A stretch of 49,681 nucleotides of DNA from Psychrobium sp. (GTDB lineage Bacteria; Pseudomonadota; Gammaproteobacteria; Enterobacterales; Psychrobiaceae), in NCBI GenBank assembly GCA_013214905.1, contig JABSRV010000009.1, forward strand, positions 1 to 49,681. Reading direction: 5' to 3'. The notes below the pieces were generated by a model. It ran no database searches. It saw only the letters and a program-made list of their open reading frames with translations, and was not told the DNA's origin. Made by a program: the position numbers and the translations under genes. Of the stretch, positions 26,178 to 35,303 are shown in pieces. Each line of letters begins with the position of its first letter. The first letter of the stretch is position 1.

Positions 26178-26906
26178 ATGCGTTGTAGATTATCCCCCTT
26201 TAAAGCCAATGCCGTATGTTCATTGCTAATACTAAGCAGTTTATTTGCCGCGCCAAGTTATGCCAATACAACTAACGAAGTTGACGAACTTGTTAATCAA
26301 ATAATTGAGCAACGAAAAATCCCTGGCCTACAATTGGCCATTATCAAAAATGGCGAAATCATTAAGTTGCAGGGTTATGGTCAATCCAATGTGCAAGACG
26401 CTGTTAAGGTTAGTAATGACACCGTATTTCCCATCAACTCGATGACTAAACTATTTACTGGCGTGGCAATAATGCAACTGGCGCAGGCTGGTAAACTCAA
26501 CGTTGACGATGCCATTGGCACACATTTACCCGAGCTGCCAGCCAAGTGGCACCACCTCACTATTAAGCAATTACTTTCGCACGCGTCAGGCTTACCGAAC
26601 ATTTTAAGCGGCCGTCAAATCGACCTTATTGCCAATAATAATCCAAAAGCCGCCTGGGAGTTGGTGCAAACTTTACCGATGAAATCTAGTGTTAATTCGC
26701 AGTTTAGCTATAACCAAACTGGTTATGTTGTCTTAGGGAAAATTATTGATAAATTGGCGCAACAGCCGTTTAACGATTTTATTATCGAGCAACAATTACA
26801 AAAGGTTGGTATGCCTGCTACCGCCAATGCTGGCTTTGGTTACTTAACATATGTGGTGCAAAATCAAGCGCGTCAGTATATACCCGTGCCACTTGGAAAT
26901 TCGTGA
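26178..26906 (+). pseudogene. Beta-lactamase-family serine hydrolase, C-terminally truncated
   Basis: The first 225 or so residues are a normal exported beta-lactamase/PBP-like serine hydrolase: signal peptide ending SYA, the S-x-x-K catalytic motif SMTK (S88, K91), LLSHASGLPN at about 133-142, and the second motif near Y178 (SYNQTGYVVLG). After about residue 225 the homology stops and the frame ends at TGA 26904-26906. The usual family length is 350 or more residues, and the third (KTG-like) motif is missing. The break coincides with the start of a repeat-derived region that separates it from another broken gene. It is probably inactive. Confidence 0.75.
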
Positions 26907-27238
26907 TCTCAGCGGGAATTTAAATGGCCCCTAATGTTGCAAGAGACGAGGCATTTGTTGCCGATAATGGTTATTCTCGACAATATGCTCCTGCATTGTC
27001 CTAATGTCTCACATCCATGTGAGAACCTTAACAAAACAAATAACGCGGTAGTTGGCCCTTTAAAACCCGCCCTACGGGAGATTCTCAGGTAAGTAATCAC
27101 TGTGTTACATCAATTTGAAAGGCAATAAGCATTCCTAAAATGATGTGCCTTGTGCTAACTCACCTGAGAAACTCTGAAACCTGCATTTTCAATGTAGCAC
27201 GGGTATATGCGTGACAGACAAGGTAGATTGGTTAACTT
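26907..27238. mobile_element. Scar of a mobile element with a copy of a repeated sequence
   Basis: This 332-bp gap lies between two genes that each lost their C-terminus. Bases 27116-27192 are an exact reverse complement of the last 77 bases of this window, and the similarity continues imperfectly to about 27206. The 63-codon minus-strand frame inside (26909-27100) resembles no family I know. I interpret the region as debris of an insertion sequence or non-autonomous element. Confidence 0.5.
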
Positions 27239-27688
27239 TCACGGTGAGTTTGCACCCTTTATAACCACCGCAGCGGGCATGAGCACCACCGCTAAAGAAT
27301 TAGAATTTTTTGGATTGGCAGAATAATATTCAACTTCCTTTTCTTGCTTGTCAGCATTGGGAATAAAGAAAATGCCGTTGAGTTGATCATTAAGCATTTT
27401 GCCTTTCTGCTCTTTGATGTACTTTTTAAACTGCGTAGCGTCCTGTGAACTGACCTTAATGTGCGTATTCTCATCAATCAATTCACTTTTTGAATCAATC
27501 TCTTTTTGTAGCAACGAAACCAGAGCCGTATTCTCAGCGACAATATCGATATTAACTTGCTTGCCTTTATCGAAAGTCATGATGAACGCTTGCAGGCCAA
27601 TTAAACCAATAATGGGTACCGGCACCAAAATGGTTGTAATAATAAACGCTTTAGTCAATATCTGACTTTTTAACTCTATTGGATTCAC
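27239..27688 (-). pseudogene. Fragment of an ABC-2 type permease (NatB/YhaP-like)
   Basis: The fragment contains the N-terminal transmembrane segment and the beginning of the extracytoplasmic domain of an ABC-2 permease: SQILTKAFIITTILVPVPII, then VNIDIVAENTALV, GKMLNDQLNGIFFIPNA and VEYYSANPKNSN. The remaining about 250 residues, including the C-terminal membrane helices, are absent and no ATPase gene is near. The frame ends in unrelated codons at 27239. The first codon is a GTG without a Shine-Dalgarno sequence, so the 5' end may also be damaged. Confidence 0.6.
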
Positions 27689-27756
27689 ATAGTAAGTGCA
27701 TAACTTGTTTCAGTAGAAAAGACGGTTAGTTATTTATAAAAAGTGTAAAAAACAAA

Positions 27757-27782
27757 AAACCCAGCAATTACGCTGGGTTTCG
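27757..27782 (-). terminator. Rho-independent terminator after ssb
   Basis: On the minus strand AAACCCAGCG-TAATT-GCTGGGTTT is followed by a T run, 45-70 bp past the ssb stop codon. Confidence 0.8.
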
Positions 27783-27826
27783 GCAGTATTCAATATCTAA
27801 ATTGACACTTTATAACTTTATGTGAT

Positions 27827-28453
27827 CTAGAACGGGATATCGTCATCCCAACCGTCGTCTAAATCTGGTGCTTTAGCTTGTTGCGGCGCTGCTTGCGGTG
27901 CAGGTTGAGGAGCAGACTGCTGCTGGAAACCACCTTGTGCTGGCGCAGATTGTTGCTGCGGCGCTGCTTGTGGTGCAGGTTTTTGATAACCGCCTTGAGC
28001 AGGTGCTGCTTGCTGGTTAAAGCCGCCTTGCGCTGGTGCAGGTTTTTGCTGACCTTGGAAACCGCCGCCTTGCTGACCACCACCTTGTTGACCGCCACCT
28101 TGACGTCCGCCAAGCATTTGCATCACGCCGTTAAAACCTTGTACAACCACTTCAGTGGTGTAACGATCTTGACCGCTTTGATCTTGCCATTTACGAGTTT
28201 GCAATGCACCTTCAATGTAAACTTGTGAACCCTTACGTAGGTATTCACCCGCTACTTCGGCTAACTTGCCAAACAAAGAAACCTTATGCCATTCGGTCTT
28301 TTCTCTTTGCTCACCGGTCGCCTTGTCACGCCATGACTCTGACGTTGCGATGGTAATATTTGCAACAGCACCGCCATTGGGCATGTAGCGGATCTCTGGA
28401 TCGTTGCCCAAATTACCCACTAATATAACTTTATTCACGCCTCTGCTGGCCAT
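27827..28453 (-). CDS. ssb: Single-stranded DNA-binding protein
   Basis: A 208-residue SSB. The N-terminal OB fold (about 1-110) begins [19 protein letters not shown] and contains [21 protein letters not shown] long Gly/Gln/Pro/Ala-rich linker (about 115-195) follows, built from near-repeats such as [13 protein letters not shown]. The acidic C-terminal tip DDDIPF recruits partner proteins. SSB binds single-stranded DNA as a tetramer in replication, recombination and repair. AGGAG precedes the ATG. The yajR-like gene ends 28 bp upstream on the same strand, so the two may be co-transcribed. Confidence 0.97.
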   Translation of the reverse strand: MASRGVNKVILVGNLGNDPEIRYMPNGGAVANITIATSESWRDKATGEQREKTEWHKVSLFGKLAEVAGEYLRKGSQVYIEGALQTRKWQDQSGQDRYTTEVVVQGFNGVMQMLGGRQGGGQQGGGQQGGGFQGQQKPAPAQGGFNQQAAPAQGGYQKPAPQAAPQQQSAPAQGGFQQQSAPQPAPQAAPQQAKAPDLDDGWDDDIPF

Positions 28454-28481
28454 GCTTATCTCCTAAAATTTTTAAACTTTT

Positions 28482-29849
28482 TTAACTGGCTGTAGAGAGT
28501 AACACAGCCCGTGCTTTTGTCACATTAAATAACTTCGCATCTACTTTTAAATACGCGGCTTTATCATCCCAAATAACCACTGCTTCTTTGACCCCTTCTA
28601 GCGTCATAAGTTGCTGTGACATGGTTTCGGCGCTGTGCTGGTCGTGCGCATGAGCGTCTAAAGTAAATGTTTTTAATAGTTGGGGATTTACCATGCCTGC
28701 CGTGTATAACCACCACAATAAAACGAGCGTTGTTGAGGTGGCAAATACACCGCCAATGCCCCCGTATTGTAGGCATACACCCCCCATAATACCGCCGACA
28801 AACGCACCAAAGAATTGACTGGAAGAATAAATACCCATCGCGGTACCTTTTTTGCCCGCAGGAGCAAACTTAGCAATAAGAGATGGCAGTGAGGCTTCTA
28901 AATAGTTAAACGCGGTAAAGAACAAGATCACCGCGACAAACAAACCGATAAACGATTGTTGAAATACATACATTAGCGCTAATGAGCTGGCTAGCAACAA
29001 CAGTGACAAGCGATACATTTTTCGCATGCTGTCATTTTTAGCGCCAATGATAATCAACGGCACCATAAAGAAGAAAGATAATAATAAGGTTGGGAAATAT
29101 AGCTGCCAGTGCTTGGGCGTGGAAAAATCAATGTTAACCAACATCAATGGCAATACGACAAAGACTGACGTAATGACTAAGTGCAACACAAATATTCCGA
29201 CGTCTAAACGTAATAACTGACCGTCTTTCAACATGTCTTTAATCAGTTCGGGCGCGGCTCTTGTATCACCTTTAGGCGCTTTACTTACCGCGTTTGGCGC
29301 GATAAAAACCACCACCAACATGCCCACTAACGACAATACGGCGGTTAAATTAAACAAGCCAGACAAACCAATGCTCTCGACTAACACGGGTCCCAAGATC
29401 AGCGAAATAGCAAACGACAGCCCTATGCACATGCCAATCGTCGCCATCACTTTAGGCCGTTGCTCGTCACGCGTAACGTCTGCTGCCAGTGCTAAAATGG
29501 TGCTGGCAATAGCGCCCATGCCTTGTATAGCTCGGCCTATTGTTACACCAATGATCGAATCACTCATACCCGCGACAATGCTGCCGGCACAAAAAATCAG
29601 CAAGCCAATAAGAATAATCACTTTTCGGCCATATTTGTCCGACAACATACCCATGGGAATTTGTAATAATGCTTGTGTTAGGCCGTATGCACCAATGGCT
29701 ATGCCCACCCACATTGGTGAATAGCCTTCAAGTTCTTGACCATAGATCGCAAAGATAGGCATGATCATAAATAAGCCGAGCATTCGTAAACCAAATACAA
29801 GAGCTAAAGAGATCGCAGCGCGTTTTTCTATTGAATTTAAACCACTCAT
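28482..29849 (-). CDS. yajR: MFS transporter, YajR-like with C-terminal YAM domain
   Basis: A 455-residue major facilitator with 12 helices. MFS motif A is visible (GMLSDKYGRKV), along with FGLRMLGLFMIMPIF and GPVLVESIGLSGLF. The C-terminal about 60 residues form a small ferredoxin-like domain (MTLEGVKEAVVIWDDKAAYL) as in the YAM domain of E. coli YajR, and the length (454 in E. coli) agrees. The substrate is unknown. It is upstream of ssb; in other Alteromonadales an MFS gene of this type sits between uvrA and ssb. Here uvrA lies 15.5 kb away, beyond the iron block. Confidence 0.85.
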   Translation of the reverse strand: MSGLNSIEKRAAISLALVFGLRMLGLFMIMPIFAIYGQELEGYSPMWVGIAIGAYGLTQALLQIPMGMLSDKYGRKVIILIGLLIFCAGSIVAGMSDSIIGVTIGRAIQGMGAIASTILALAADVTRDEQRPKVMATIGMCIGLSFAISLILGPVLVESIGLSGLFNLTAVLSLVGMLVVVFIAPNAVSKAPKGDTRAAPELIKDMLKDGQLLRLDVGIFVLHLVITSVFVVLPLMLVNIDFSTPKHWQLYFPTLLLSFFFMVPLIIIGAKNDSMRKMYRLSLLLLASSLALMYVFQQSFIGLFVAVILFFTAFNYLEASLPSLIAKFAPAGKKGTAMGIYSSSQFFGAFVGGIMGGVCLQYGGIGGVFATSTTLVLLWWLYTAGMVNPQLLKTFTLDAHAHDQHSAETMSQQLMTLEGVKEAVVIWDDKAAYLKVDAKLFNVTKARAVLLSTAS

Positions 29850-29911
29850 TAGTCGAGCATCGTTCCCATTTAAAAAAAAGCGATTGTAGCACGATTTTTT
29901 GATGTGCTGGC

Positions 29912-31807
29912 TTAATACAAATCAAAATGTAAGCGTGAATTTTCCACTAAAAATTGATAATGCTCAGAGAAAATATCACCAAGCGCGATTTTAACTGATT
30001 GACCCAAGCCCAACTTACTGCCACAAACAAAGATATGACCATTATGTTGTATCACTAAATTCTTTAATTTATCGCGCTGTGCGAACAAAACATCATTGAC
30101 ATAACGCGGGTTTAACGCGTCTAACCATGCCTTATCTCTGGAGAAAGCGTAACTTAAATCGGTTAATCTGCCATCGCGCACATAGGTGCCTAGCCGCTCT
30201 TTAAAATAACAACCGCTGTCTTGATATTGCTCGCCAAAAATCAACCAAATAGGCGCATCAAACGCCATCTGCTGCCGCTGAGCAAGAAAACTCATGTAAG
30301 GCGCAATGCCAGTACCCGCACAAATGAGAATAATTGGTACGTTATCGGACGGCAACCTAAAACTATCATGACTGCGTATCGATACCTTAAAATTATCGCC
30401 CGTTTGGCCAGTACAAAGGCGAGACGAGCTAAACCCATGACTCCCATCATCTTTCACTAACCGGCGCACTAGCAGTTCAATCTCAGGATCATTTGGCTTA
30501 CTAGCGATAGAATAAACTCGAGGAGCAAGCACCGGCAATAAATCAACTAACGCTTGTGGCTCATTTGCGGTTTGTTCGTGCCATTCTAAATGCGCTAACG
30601 CGTCAATTAAAGGCGTCGTTTGTCCGGCGAATTGCACCTTGGTTGACGATTTAAAACCTAATGTCTTTAATTTTTGTGCAATATCTTGGCGCTTAATGGG
30701 TGTTAGCACCTCCAATAAGTCGCCAGCCTGATAGGATGCACCTATTACTCGAAGTTTCAGTGAATGTGCCATGCGATGAGGTTGTAACGGATTTAAGCAT
30801 CTATTTTCAGTCACGCTTGCCATTGCCCAATGACTATTCAGCGTTTCAACATGCCAGCCTAACCCATCGCACACTCGACCCCACCATTGACTTGCCGATG
30901 GAAAATGCCCCCGGTCTATTTCTTGGACAGGATGTAGCGCCTGCGCGCCTTTGTTACTTAACATGGTGGCTATTTGATGGCCAAACGCACAAAATTTTGG
31001 ATAGGCACTATCACCGAGCGCTAATACGGCAAAGTTTAAATTGTGCAATCCTTGATCACACTGCGCTAATGCTTGAATAAAGCCTTGAGATTTTTCGGGC
31101 GCTTGACCATCGCCATAGGTCGCAGCCACCACAAATAACTGTTGATATTGTTGCAAACAGTTTGGAGTGAGTTCCCCAAAGGCTTTGATATCGCAATACC
31201 CAGCGGACGATTGGGCAATTTTTTTCGCCAGTCCTTTGGCAGTACCACTTTGACTGGCATAAGCAATTAAAGACATCTTTGCCCGACCAAGCAAGCTGCG
31301 ACTAAAGAGCCCATGAACAGCATAACCATAACCAACAAAAAATATTACATGTAGTCCCAACCAACAAAGCGATTGCACAGATATTACAACAGGACTTTGC
31401 AGGTCCAACGCGCCACTCGCTAAGCATAGGAGCAACGTTAGCAGCAGCAAGCGTTGCCGACTGAGCAATAATGCCGAAATTGTCATAAGCACCAGCGAAA
31501 AAATGCTATAACGCCACACATTAAGCAAGCCAACAAGCAACTGAGACTCCAGCGATGAAAGCACCATTAACGCTTGAGTTAGACGATAATCAGCGGATGA
31601 AAAAATCCCGATTAACGCCATATGTGGATGTTCTGCAATGGAATGAATAATTACCTTTGCATTAGATGCTGGCAATTCAAGCAACAAACCAACAAAAAAC
31701 AACCACAAGGCAGCGCCAAGCAACCCGGTTATGATTAATAACCGAGATAGAGTATAAAACAGTCCGCTGGCAAATTGAGTGTTGTTACTTTTTTGGAAAA
31801 TACCCAT
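29912..31807 (-). CDS. Membrane flavodoxin/FNR reductase (sulfite-reductase flavoprotein-like)
   Basis: A 631-residue protein with about four to five N-terminal membrane helices (about 20-165), a flavodoxin-like FMN domain (about 179-325; YASQSGTAKGLAKKI, AATYGDGQAPEKSQGF, VLALGDSAYPKFC) and a CysJ/FNR-type reductase part. The latter has RVYSIASKPND (FAD), CAGTGIAPYMSFLAQRQ (nucleotide) and FVCGSKLGLGQ near the C-terminus. Electrons from NADPH would pass through FAD and FMN to a membrane or periplasmic acceptor. It diverges from PepSY-DUF2271-DUF4198, and a Fur-box-like site lies between. The best inference is iron-chelate reduction, not sulfite reduction; no hemoprotein CysI is present. Confidence 0.85.
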   Translation of the reverse strand: MGIFQKSNNTQFASGLFYTLSRLLIITGLLGAALWLFFVGLLLELPASNAKVIIHSIAEHPHMALIGIFSSADYRLTQALMVLSSLESQLLVGLLNVWRYSIFSLVLMTISALLLSRQRLLLLTLLLCLASGALDLQSPVVISVQSLCWLGLHVIFFVGYGYAVHGLFSRSLLGRAKMSLIAYASQSGTAKGLAKKIAQSSAGYCDIKAFGELTPNCLQQYQQLFVVAATYGDGQAPEKSQGFIQALAQCDQGLHNLNFAVLALGDSAYPKFCAFGHQIATMLSNKGAQALHPVQEIDRGHFPSASQWWGRVCDGLGWHVETLNSHWAMASVTENRCLNPLQPHRMAHSLKLRVIGASYQAGDLLEVLTPIKRQDIAQKLKTLGFKSSTKVQFAGQTTPLIDALAHLEWHEQTANEPQALVDLLPVLAPRVYSIASKPNDPEIELLVRRLVKDDGSHGFSSSRLCTGQTGDNFKVSIRSHDSFRLPSDNVPIILICAGTGIAPYMSFLAQRQQMAFDAPIWLIFGEQYQDSGCYFKERLGTYVRDGRLTDLSYAFSRDKAWLDALNPRYVNDVLFAQRDKLKNLVIQHNGHIFVCGSKLGLGQSVKIALGDIFSEHYQFLVENSRLHFDLY

Positions 31808-31820
31808 TCACGCCAATCTA

Positions 31821-31839
31821 AATGAAAATTATTATCATA
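31821..31839. promoter_or_regulatory. Fur-box-like site between reductase and PepSY operon
   Basis: AATGAAAATTATTATCATA lies in the 101-bp divergent promoter region and resembles the Fur consensus. It could control both directions. Confidence 0.6.
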
Positions 31840-31908
31840 TAGTATTGCATTTAAATACTTAACACTAGTACTATATGGGCGTTCAAATTATGCAGTAATG
31901 AATGGCCA

Positions 31909-32529
31909 ATGGGATTTTTAAAATTAACACGCAATATTTCATATAACGCGTTGGCGCGTGACATACATGTCTTTAGCGCGATGCTGGTCATGCTACTGAT
32001 GTTGTTTTTTGCGGTCTCTGGTTTTTTTCTTAATCATCCCGACTTAAGCGATAGCGACATCGCGACCACCAGCACCACATTAGAATCGCCGCAATGGCTA
32101 AACCAATACACAGACTGGGCAGCCAATTATGCGCATAACGGCTTAAAGCTCATGTTATGGCTGGACACGGCCCATGATATTCGTGGTGTCGATTATGAAT
32201 TCGAATGGGACGACTTTGATGCCCTATTAATCGTGACCCTGCAAAGTCCTGGTAGCAATACCATTATCGAATATTTTAGCCAAGAGCAACGTATCGAGAT
32301 AGAGCAAAGCCCCTTCGGCCTGCTCGATACGTTAAATAATATTCATCGGGCAAAACATACCACTACCTTATGGCGCTACACCTCAGATTTTAGCGCCATT
32401 GTGATGATTATTTTTTGTTTAAGTGGGCTATGGCTCGCGCTAATTAATAAAAACACCCGTAGAGCAAGCAGCCAATGGTTTGTCTTTGGCAGCAGTTTAT
32501 TTTTGTTAGTGCTGTATTTAATGCACTAA
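31909..32529 (+). CDS. PepSY-associated membrane protein
   Basis: A 206-residue inner-membrane protein of the PepSY-associated TM type. The first helix (about 20-45) follows LARDIHVFSAMLVMLLMLFF. The middle about 110 residues face the periplasm, with a partial PepSY-like fold and the histidine-bearing IHRAKHTTTLWRYTSD. Two helices are at the C-terminus (about 160-205). Family relatives occur with ferric-siderophore reductases. It is first in an operon with DUF2271 and DUF4198 (18-bp gap to the next gene). It may carry electrons or heme between the divergent flavoprotein and the periplasm. The role is inferred. Confidence 0.8.
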   Translation: MGFLKLTRNISYNALARDIHVFSAMLVMLLMLFFAVSGFFLNHPDLSDSDIATTSTTLESPQWLNQYTDWAANYAHNGLKLMLWLDTAHDIRGVDYEFEWDDFDALLIVTLQSPGSNTIIEYFSQEQRIEIEQSPFGLLDTLNNIHRAKHTTTLWRYTSDFSAIVMIIFCLSGLWLALINKNTRRASSQWFVFGSSLFLLVLYLMH

Positions 32530-32547
32530 TCCACACGAGAGGACAAC

Positions 32548-33030
32548 ATGAATAAGAACATTTTAATCACCTTGGCAGCCCTAAGTCTGCTATTTACTGT
32601 GGCGTCACAAGCCACCACGTTGACGGTGGATTTTTCTTTACCGCAATTTGATAAGCAAGACTATCGCAAACCATATGTTGCCATGTGGGCTGAAACCAAA
32701 GGCAATAGCGACAATTTATTATTGTGGCATTTAACCAAACGCGACAATGACAAATGGCTGGTCGACATTCGCCGTTGGTGGCGTAAAGAAGGTCGCTATA
32801 GTGACAATAAATTTGACGGCACCACCGGCGCCACTAAAGGAGCTGGCCAACATCAGGTGCAACTCGATATTGGGGATTTAACCAAATTTACCCTAATGAT
32901 TGAAGTGGTACGCCAAAAAGGCGGCCGTTCATTGGTGCGCAAGAAAATTGACCTGTCTAACACTAACTCTCTTTATAACATTGCACCGAGCGACGAAATT
33001 GGCGCTATCACCATTAAGGTAAATAACTAA
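32548..33030 (+). CDS. DUF2271 periplasmic protein
   Basis: A 160-residue exported protein with a signal peptide (1-22, ending SQA). The core has the DUF2271 pattern: RKPYVAMWAETKGNSDNLLL, then WLVDIRRWWRKEGR, DGTTGATKGAG and a C-terminal beta strand set. The function of the family is unknown, but its genes recur beside PepSY and DUF4198 genes in iron-regulated clusters. GAGAGGA precedes the start. Its stop overlaps the DUF4198 start as TAATG, implying coupled translation. Confidence 0.85.
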   Translation: MNKNILITLAALSLLFTVASQATTLTVDFSLPQFDKQDYRKPYVAMWAETKGNSDNLLLWHLTKRDNDKWLVDIRRWWRKEGRYSDNKFDGTTGATKGAGQHQVQLDIGDLTKFTLMIEVVRQKGGRSLVRKKIDLSNTNSLYNIAPSDEIGAITIKVNN

Positions 33031-33857
33031 TGAAATCATTCACTAAATTAGCTTTATGTTCACTAACTCTCGCCTCTACATTATTAGTGAGCCAAGCTTT
33101 TGCTCATGACTTAAATATGTGGCCAAGCCAGTTCAACATCAACAGTAAAAAGCCAACGGCGATTACCGTTGATCTTACGTATAGCGAAATACCTTTTCGC
33201 TTAGATCATGGCGTATCCTCTGCTGGATTAACCGTTGTTGATCCGCAAGGAAATGTATTACGCAACCCCGGCAACGTCTATCAAAGTGCCCAACGCACAA
33301 CGCTTGATTTAGCGATTACAGAGCAAGGTACTTATACCATTGCTTACCAAAGCCAGCCACGTTATACCACCAGCTACACCGCCGGCAGTAAAGCAAAGAA
33401 GAAAAGGTTACGTCTAGACAAGATCGCCGCAAAGAAAAAGTTACCAAACTCGGCTAAAAATGTGGTGACAAAAAAATCTATCACTTCAGCGATTGCTTTT
33501 GTGACGAATACTTTACCATCAACTCGCCCTTTTACACCCACGGGTCAAGGGCTAGAATTAGTGCCGGTAACGCATCCTTCTGATTATGTCACCAACGACA
33601 CCATCACCATGGCGTTATACTTCAATGGCAAGCCATTGAAGGATGTTAAAGCTAAACTGCAACGCAGCGGCGCTCAATATTTGGCTTCAAGCAAGCCCAA
33701 CGAAACGATGACCGATAACAAAGGTCAGTTACAATATAAGTTTGAACAAGGCGGTTTATTTACTTTAAGCGTCAAACATAGCATTAAGCAAGATGCACCG
33801 ATGTATGACGAAGTCGGTTATCGTCTATTTTATTCTTTTGAAATTGCTTACGAATAG
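33030..33857 (+). CDS. DUF4198 periplasmic protein
   Basis: A 275-residue exported protein with a signal peptide ending AFA, then HDLNMWPSQFNINSKK, typical of the DUF4198 (NikM-like) family, where the exposed N-terminal histidine of the mature protein may bind metal. A Lys-rich linker (about 120-150) separates the first beta domain from a second domain ending MYDEVGYRLFYSFEI. Members are thought to act in metal handling in the periplasm. It is third in the operon and is followed by a terminator. Together with PepSY and DUF2271 it forms a candidate periplasmic iron-handling set. Confidence 0.85.
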   Translation: MKSFTKLALCSLTLASTLLVSQAFAHDLNMWPSQFNINSKKPTAITVDLTYSEIPFRLDHGVSSAGLTVVDPQGNVLRNPGNVYQSAQRTTLDLAITEQGTYTIAYQSQPRYTTSYTAGSKAKKKRLRLDKIAAKKKLPNSAKNVVTKKSITSAIAFVTNTLPSTRPFTPTGQGLELVPVTHPSDYVTNDTITMALYFNGKPLKDVKAKLQRSGAQYLASSKPNETMTDNKGQLQYKFEQGGLFTLSVKHSIKQDAPMYDEVGYRLFYSFEIAYE

Positions 33858-33884
33858 TCTCCACTTCACTTTTATAGCCAAATA

Positions 33885-33916
33885 ACACCGCTACTTTTTG
33901 TTAGCGGTGTTTTGCG
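33885..33916 (+). terminator. Terminator-like hairpin after DUF4198
   Basis: AACACCGCTA and TAGCGGTGTT form a 10-bp stem with an 8-nt loop, followed by TT and a short T-rich stretch. It lies between the DUF4198 and alpha-hydroxy-acid oxidase genes. Confidence 0.65.
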
Positions 33917-33939
33917 TTTTATCACCAAGGTCATTCGCC

Positions 33940-35061
33940 ATGTCATCATCAAATCAGCACCATCAAAACATCCCAAGTGACATTGCTTGTGTTAGTGATT
34001 ATCGCCACTATGCCAAGCAGATTTTAAGCGATCCTATCTGGCATTATATTGATGGTGGCTCAGCCGATGAAATCACTAAAGCTGCTAATCGCACCAGTTT
34101 TGACGCCATTAAACTTCGCTCACGTGTCTTGTGCGACTTAAGCGGCGCCAGCACACAAAGTCAATTGTTAGGGCAATCGCTCGCCTATCCATTTTTAATC
34201 GCGCCGATGGCTTACCAAAAATTACTGCACCCATTGGGCGAGCAAGCCACCTTAGCCGCGGCTAACGCACAAGATATTGGTTTTGTGCTCAGTACATTAG
34301 CGAGCACAACCATTGAAGATGTCGCGCAGCAATATCATCAACAACAGGTTGAGAGTCCTAGTCCATTATGGTTTGGCTTATACGTGCAACCAGACTGGTG
34401 TGATACGGTAAACTTGATTGACCGAGCCCAACAAAGTGGTTATCAGGCATTAATGATCAGTGTTGACGCGCCAATAAACGGTTTGCGAAATAGAGAGCAG
34501 CGTGCCGGTTTTAGCCTGCCAGACAACGTAAGTGCGGTTAACCTAAGTAACAACAATCAAGATAACACCAATTATAATCAATATAAAAACCCTGTTTTAG
34601 CGCGCCTACAACACAGCGCCCCCACATGGCAAACCATTGAGAAGATTATTGAGTACACTGACTTGCCAGTGATCATTAAAGGCATTCTCGACCCACAAGA
34701 TGCACTAAAAGCTCAAGCTATTGGTGCCAGCGCTATTGTTGTATCTAATCATGGCGGCCGCGTGCTTGATGGTGCCATCTCAAGCATTGATGCATTGCCC
34801 GCAATTAGACATGCAGTGGGAGAAGATTTCTCGCTAATACTTGATAGCGGAATCAATCGTGGCAGTGACATCTTTAAGGCCATCGCATTAGGTGCCAACA
34901 GCGTGTTAATAGGCCGCGTTGCGCTTTACGCACTGGCCACCGCAGGCCCAATGGGCGTGGCACACGCATTAAAGATATTAAAAGACGAATTTGAGTTAAC
35001 GATGGGGTTATGCGGCGCAAAAAATATTGCTGAGATAACGGCAGATAAAGTCTTGCTGTAA
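33940..35061 (+). CDS. FMN-dependent alpha-hydroxy-acid oxidizing protein
   Basis: A protein of about 373 residues of the glycolate/lactate oxidase family (TIM barrel with FMN). The ATG at 33940 has AAGGT nine bases upstream; the longer frame from 33898 would add 14 unlikely residues. Motifs are IAPMAYQKLLHPLGE, VQPDW, the flavin lysine in VIIKGI, the catalytic histidine and arginine in SNHGGR, and the phosphate loop LDSGINRGSDIFKAIALGA followed by VLIGR. It oxidises a 2-hydroxy acid to a 2-oxo acid; whether it is an oxidase, a dehydrogenase or a monooxygenase cannot be told. It sits between two iron-uptake units. Confidence 0.88.
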   Translation: MSSSNQHHQNIPSDIACVSDYRHYAKQILSDPIWHYIDGGSADEITKAANRTSFDAIKLRSRVLCDLSGASTQSQLLGQSLAYPFLIAPMAYQKLLHPLGEQATLAAANAQDIGFVLSTLASTTIEDVAQQYHQQQVESPSPLWFGLYVQPDWCDTVNLIDRAQQSGYQALMISVDAPINGLRNREQRAGFSLPDNVSAVNLSNNNQDNTNYNQYKNPVLARLQHSAPTWQTIEKIIEYTDLPVIIKGILDPQDALKAQAIGASAIVVSNHGGRVLDGAISSIDALPAIRHAVGEDFSLILDSGINRGSDIFKAIALGANSVLIGRVALYALATAGPMGVAHALKILKDEFELTMGLCGAKNIAEITADKVLL

Positions 35062-35303
35062 CCCGAATATTTTTTGGGCATCGGTATTACTTCACAATAA
35101 ATAGACGGTTAATGGGGACAGCCATAAGTATATACTTGATTTAAAACGCGCCTTACGCCTGATAGGTCCATCGAGTTTCGCGTCACCGATGAAATATCAG
35201 CGCTGCCGGGCTAGATTTCCGTTTGATTTGTTATTTTGTAGCTAAATGGGCGCAACAATACCTGAATTATTACTCATCAATTCTCATTGTTAAATTTAAT
35301 TAG

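Noticed and set aside
27859-28228. Cysteine/arginine/leucine-rich frames on both strands within ssb
   Set aside because: They are shadows of the Gly/Gln-rich linker of ssb and reflect its repetitive codons.
29026-29724. Plus-strand ORFs of 64 and 163 codons within yajR
   Set aside because: They are antisense to an intact MFS gene with clear motifs; no independent evidence.
29912-31807. Assignment as sulfite reductase alpha subunit (cysJ)
   Set aside because: The N-terminal membrane helices, the absence of cysI and the Fur-like, PepSY-linked context argue against assimilatory sulfite reduction.
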